Source: an uncultured Clostridia bacterium
GTDB taxonomy: Bacteria; Bacillota; Clostridia; Oscillospirales; Acutalibacteraceae
Direction of reading: 5' to 3'
DNA length: 8,707 nt
NCBI GenBank assembly: GCA_947168785.1
Contig: CAMVNL010000066.1
Span: 1-8,707 of the forward strand
The position numbers and the translations under genes are program-made. Under the pieces are notes generated by a model. That model was given only the letters and a program-made list of their open reading frames with translations. It ran no database searches and was not told the origin of the DNA. Positions 5,442 through 8,707 of this stretch are shown here, one piece after another (position 1 is the first letter of the stretch; the number at the start of each line of letters is the position of its first letter).

Positions 5442-6485
5442 ATGTATACGCTCAGTCATAAAAGCAAAAAAAATAAGATCATCGTCGTCTCCAAAATCGC
5501 GGGACCGACGAAGATCAACGCCGGCGAGCTCAATCTGCTGTCCCGCATCGGCGATCGCCGCATCGTCGCCCCGGCGGAGATCGGCAGGAAGAAGCTCGTG
5601 TTCGAACTGACGGGGTTTATGCCGCTGTCGCGGTTTTTCGCCTCGTACATGACGGAGGAGACCTTCTTCCGCATCATTACGGATTTCGTGCAGGTCATGG
5701 CGACGCTTGAGCGCGCGAACCTGCCCCTCGACAACCTGATCGTCAAGGGCGGCTATATCTTTGTCTCGCCCACCGGGCAGGAGATGCGTTTCCTCTACCA
5801 GCCGCTGTATTATTCCGAAGCGCGGTTCGACGCGCTGCTCTTCCTGAAGAACCTGCTGAACCGCCGCATCGCCCCGACGGGCTCCGCCACGGCGCGGCTC
5901 AACAGCTTCCGCATGTTCCTTTATTCGCAGCCGTACTTTTCCACCGCCGCGTTTCTGGACTTCCTGACGCCGAAGCAGCCGACCCCCGTCAGGCGCGCGC
6001 CGAAGCAGCCCGCGCCGTCGCCGCGGCCGAAGCGGGCGGTCAACGACTACCGTCCCCCCGTCCGCCCGGTGAACTACAACCTGACGCAGTTCGATGATTC
6101 CGCCACTATCTCCATCAACGATCTGGCGAACGGCGAGATCGGCACCAGCGTGCTGGGCGGGACCAATACGCTCGGGGCCGGAGGCGCCCGCAAAGGCGTG
6201 CTGGTGCGGAAAAAGACCAAAGAAACGATCGCTGTCAACAAATCGGTGTTCAAGATCGGCGCCGACAAGGCCCACGTGGATTGCTGGGTCTCCCGCAACC
6301 GGGCCGTCAGCCGCGTCCACGCCATTGTGACCAACTACAACAACAATTTCTATCTCAAGGACAACAATTCCACGAACTTCACCTATCTCAACGGCAAACG
6401 GTTGTCGCCCGGAGAGGAATATGTGCTGAAATCCGGTGATGAGATCACGATCGCCAACGAGGTCTATCTGTTCAGAGAGCAGTAA
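5442..6485 (+). CDS. Protein with N-terminal DUF6382-type (pseudokinase-like) domain and C-terminal FHA domain
   Basis: The 347-aa product appears soluble. Residues about 1-172 resemble the DUF6382-type domain found ahead of FHA domains in clostridia (KKLVFELTGFMPLSRFF, then DNLIVKGGYIFVSPTG and MRFLYQPLYY), a pattern also reminiscent of the EssB/YukC pseudokinase. A basic Pro-rich linker (about 176-212) follows, then a Gly/Thr segment with GTSVLGGTNTLG (234-245), then an FHA domain (about 252-345). The FHA keeps SRVH (290-293), NSTN (309-312) and NG (317-318), but the pThr-contacting Gly-Arg is Gly273-Ala274. The start is ATG 5442, set by GGTGGAG. It lies 35 bases after the small membrane gene and 41 before essC. 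It probably acts as a cytoplasmic adaptor for the EssC complex. The DUF assignment is from memory of the family pattern. Confidence 0.9.
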   Translation: MYTLSHKSKKNKIIVVSKIAGPTKINAGELNLLSRIGDRRIVAPAEIGRKKLVFELTGFMPLSRFFASYMTEETFFRIITDFVQVMATLERANLPLDNLIVKGGYIFVSPTGQEMRFLYQPLYYSEARFDALLFLKNLLNRRIAPTGSATARLNSFRMFLYSQPYFSTAAFLDFLTPKQPTPVRRAPKQPAPSPRPKRAVNDYRPPVRPVNYNLTQFDDSATISINDLANGEIGTSVLGGTNTLGAGGARKGVLVRKKTKETIAVNKSVFKIGADKAHVDCWVSRNRAVSRVHAIVTNYNNNFYLKDNNSTNFTYLNGKRLSPGEEYVLKSGDEITIANEVYLFREQ

Positions 6486-6510
6486 GCGCCCGTCGGCCGA
6501 CCCTGTCCTA

Positions 6511-6517
6511 AAGGAGG
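6511..6517 (+). promoter_or_regulatory. Ribosome binding site selecting a TTG start for essC
   Basis: A perfect AAGGAGG is followed by 9 bases and then TTG 6527 in the essC frame. The TTG at 6518 touches the site and is too close. The first in-frame ATG (6632) is 115 bases further on and has no comparable site. Confidence 0.8.
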
Positions 6518-6526
6518 TTGCCTTCG

Positions 6527-8707
6527 TTGAACGAAACAGTTTCCCGGCCCGAAACCCAGTCGGTGCAGAGCCCTGTCACCTCTGTGCTGTCCGCGGAAGA
6601 AAACGCGCCGACGGAAGAACGTCGTTTCCCCATGCGGGTCATCATGATCTGCGATTCGGGCGAAATGATGACGCTGATCCTGCCCGCCTCCATGGAGGGC
6701 CGCTACCGCTTTACCGGGACCTCCGGCGCGGAAGACTTCCCCTTCTTCTTTGAACAGCGCAACAACTGTTGGACCGTGGTGCTGGAGCACAACGCGCAGT
6801 TCTTCTTCAAGACCGACTCCGGCAACGATCCGGTGGCCGTCCGTGAGCAGGCCTTGAGCAGCGGCTCCTTTTTGCGGCTGCGCCACGGAGACAAAAAATA
6901 TATCCTTTACGTGGAGGAGGAGAAGCCGGACGATCATATCTTCGTGCCGTATTTTTTCGAGCATTCGGACTACATCATCGGCAGATCCTCCCAATGCCAC
7001 CTGTATTACCGGCACAATACCGTCTCCCGTGAGCACGCCAAGCTCCACTGGAACGGCAGCGCCTGGGAGATATCGGATTTCAACAGCACCAACGGTACCT
7101 ACGTCAACGGCAGGAAAGTGGATTTCGCCAAGCTCAGCGTGGGCGACGTGGTCTTTATCGTCGGCCTTTATATCGTGGTTGGCGCGGGCTTTTTGTCCAT
7201 GAACAACCGCAACGGGCGCGTGAATATCTCCACGCCCATGATCCACCCGCTGGTCGACGAGCGTGATTTCACCTACGCTTCCCCCATGGTGCCCCCCGAG
7301 AAATACGGCTATTACGACAGAATGCCCCGGCGCATGCTGCCGGAGGGCGCGGAAGAGATCGAGATTGAAATGCCCCCCATGTCCCTCAGGGGCAACAATA
7401 TCCCGCTGCTGCTGCGGCTGGGCTCGCCGATGATCATGGGCGGTCACGCGCTGATGACGGGCAACCTGCTCATGGCCATGTCCGGCATGGTGATGCCTAT
7501 GCTGACCCAGGGCTTCACCGAAAAAGACCGCCGGGATTATGAGATCAAGCGCGTGGAGGGCTACTACGCCTATCTGAATTTCATCAAAACAGAGATCGAA
7601 GAGGAAAAGCGCACCGAGGAGACCAACCTCAACTATAACTATCCGGCGCTCAACGACGCCATGTATCTGGCGACGACGGACCAGCGGCTGTGGGACCGCC
7701 GCCCCAACGACGACGACTTCCTGAAGATCCGCATCGGCCATGGGGATTACCCCATGCTGGCGAAGCTGACCTACCCCAAACGGAAGTTCCAGATCGAGCC
7801 GGACGAGCTGGAGACCGCCATGTATAGCCTGGCGGAGCAGACCGTCATGCTCAACAACGTGCCTGTGATGCACTCGCTGAAGCAGGACTTCGTCACGGGC
7901 GTCACCGGCGACCGGCTCGCAGCGCTGCGGCTGATCCGGAACATGATCATGCAGCTTGTCACCGCGCACAGCTACGACGAGGTGAAGATCGCGATTCTGG
8001 CGGAAAACCGGGAGGCGCAGTATTTCGACTTCGTCCGATATCTGCCCCACAACTGGAACGACCAGCGCAACATGCGCTTTTTCATCACGAACCAGTCGGA
8101 GGCGCAGCAATTCGCCAACTTCCTGAATACGGAGTTTGAAGAGAAGATCAAGCTGATCGACAGCCAGTTCAAGATCGCCAGCGGCGCTTCCTACGTCGTG
8201 TTCGCCCTGAGCAAGGATCTTTTCAATCACATCGAGGTCTTCAAGTCCTTCCTCGGGCTGGAAAAATTCCGCGGGGTGTCCCTCGTCACGGCGTTCGAGG
8301 GCTTCCCGAAGGAGTGCGCCAAGGTCATCGACCTGCAGAGAAAATATAAGATCATCGACTATAACGACGTTTCCGGCGAGGATATGATCTTCAAGCCGGA
8401 CCCCATCGACAAGCCCCGCTTCCGCGAGACCGTCAGGGCCATCTGCGGAAAGCGCGTCCGGCTGGAGGGCGAAAGCTACCTGCTGCCGAATATGATCACC
8501 TTCCTTGAGATGTTCGGCGTGGGCAAGGTGGAATACCTCAACCCGGTGAAGCGCTGGTCCGAGAACAACCCCATCAAATCGCTGGGCGCGCCGGTGGGCG
8601 TGGGCAGCGACGGCAAGCTGTTCTACCTGGACCTGCATGAAAAGCACCACGGCCCCCACGGGCTGGTCGCCGGTATGACCGGCTCCGGCAAATCGGAATA
8701 CCTGATC
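6527..8707 (+). CDS. essC: EssC, FHA-FtsK/SpoIIIE-type T7SSb ATPase (3' end outside window)
   Basis: EssC is the membrane-bound motor of type VIIb secretion, recognising and driving substrates with tandem FtsK/SpoIIIE ATPase domains. The frame is open from TTG 6527 to the right edge (727 residues seen). A disordered N-terminal tail of about 35 residues contains TSVL (18-21). A degenerate FHA-like domain (about 36-135) precedes a canonical second FHA: IIGRSSQC (Gly152, Arg153), SREH (167-170), NSTNGTYVNG (186-195). A Met-rich hydrophobic region (292-330) probably forms two short membrane helices, followed by TEKDRRDYE and a helical stalk. The degenerate region before ATPase D1 includes TGVTGDR, YLPHNW, NPVKRW and PVGVGSDG, typical of clostridial EssC. 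Walker A is GMTGSGKS (716-723), four residues before the edge. Full EssC proteins are about 1,300-1,500 aa, so half is missing. It is the fifth gene of the operon. Confidence 0.96.
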   Translation, partial: MNETVSRPETQSVQSPVTSVLSAEENAPTEERRFPMRVIMICDSGEMMTLILPASMEGRYRFTGTSGAEDFPFFFEQRNNCWTVVLEHNAQFFFKTDSGNDPVAVREQALSSGSFLRLRHGDKKYILYVEEEKPDDHIFVPYFFEHSDYIIGRSSQCHLYYRHNTVSREHAKLHWNGSAWEISDFNSTNGTYVNGRKVDFAKLSVGDVVFIVGLYIVVGAGFLSMNNRNGRVNISTPMIHPLVDERDFTYASPMVPPEKYGYYDRMPRRMLPEGAEEIEIEMPPMSLRGNNIPLLLRLGSPMIMGGHALMTGNLLMAMSGMVMPMLTQGFTEKDRRDYEIKRVEGYYAYLNFIKTEIEEEKRTEETNLNYNYPALNDAMYLATTDQRLWDRRPNDDDFLKIRIGHGDYPMLAKLTYPKRKFQIEPDELETAMYSLAEQTVMLNNVPVMHSLKQDFVTGVTGDRLAALRLIRNMIMQLVTAHSYDEVKIAILAENREAQYFDFVRYLPHNWNDQRNMRFFITNQSEAQQFANFLNTEFEEKIKLIDSQFKIASGASYVVFALSKDLFNHIEVFKSFLGLEKFRGVSLVTAFEGFPKECAKVIDLQRKYKIIDYNDVSGEDMIFKPDPIDKPRFRETVRAICGKRVRLEGESYLLPNMITFLEMFGVGKVEYLNPVKRWSENNPIKSLGAPVGVGSDGKLFYLDLHEKHHGPHGLVAGMTGSGKSEYLI

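Noticed and set aside
5334..6320. 328-aa minus-strand open frame opposite the FHA gene
   Set aside because: The composition is low-complexity Arg, Gly and Asp, no family is recognised, and the plus-strand frame has clear FHA motifs, a ribosome site and operon context.
6464..8659. 731-aa open frame on the minus strand opposite essC
   Set aside because: It lies entirely antisense to the well-supported EssC reading frame, is very rich in His, Val, Arg and Asp with no domain pattern, and arises from the GC-biased third positions of the plus-strand gene.
1..8707. CRISPR arrays, insertion sequences, tRNA or rRNA genes
   Set aside because: No regularly spaced repeats, transposase frames, terminal inverted repeats or RNA-gene features were seen on either strand.

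Overview
The window is GC-rich (roughly 58-60% by eye) with strong AGGAGG-type ribosome binding sites, sigma-A-like promoters and a clostridial-style EssC. It most likely comes from a chromosome of a GC-rich anaerobic member of the Bacillota, such as an Oscillospiraceae- or Christensenellales-like gut clostridium. The assignment is inferred from gene content and signal style, not from a phylogenetic marker.

Left part (1-1660). The last codons of an unidentified plus-strand gene face a minus-strand housekeeping pair: ychF (Obg-family P-loop ATPase/GTPase with a TGS domain) and a small NifU/IscU-like protein. Their stop and start codons overlap in a TAATG. The pair has a near-consensus promoter (TTGAAA, 17 bp, TATAAT) and ends in a hairpin with a U-rich tail.

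Middle (1734-3091, plus strand). Four small genes encode highly helical proteins of 72, 103, 123 and 107 aa, closed by a clear rho-independent terminator. Size, predicted helical hairpins, lack of signal peptides and position next to essC make them candidate WXG100/LXG-associated (Lap-like) small partners or substrates of a type VII secretion system (T7SS). None has a textbook WXG motif.

Right part (3251-8707, plus strand). A separate promoter (TTGACA, 17 bp, TAAGAT) and a structured leader of about 100 nt drive an operon with short gaps or overlaps: a PP2C-type Ser/Thr phosphatase, a single-pass membrane protein with TPR-like helices, a small single-pass membrane protein, a protein with an N-terminal pseudokinase-like (DUF6382-type) domain plus a C-terminal FHA domain, and essC. 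EssC starts at a TTG codon, has two N-terminal FHA domains, and is cut by the window edge just after its first Walker A motif.

How it may work together. This is a T7SSb-type secretion locus with its phospho-signalling parts. EssC is the motor, the small helical proteins are probable cargo or cargo partners, and the PP2C and FHA domains suggest control by threonine phosphorylation. No kinase, EsaA, EssA, full-length EssB or YukD is visible, though genes may continue to the right. The most interesting signals are: (i) a Thr-x-Val-Leu motif in predicted disordered segments of three consecutive gene products, fitting a pThr+3 FHA ligand; (ii) a possible split of EssB into a soluble pseudokinase-FHA protein and a separate membrane-anchored helical protein; (iii) a set of non-WXG hairpin proteins transcribed apart from the machinery; (iv) a structured leader ahead of the machinery operon.
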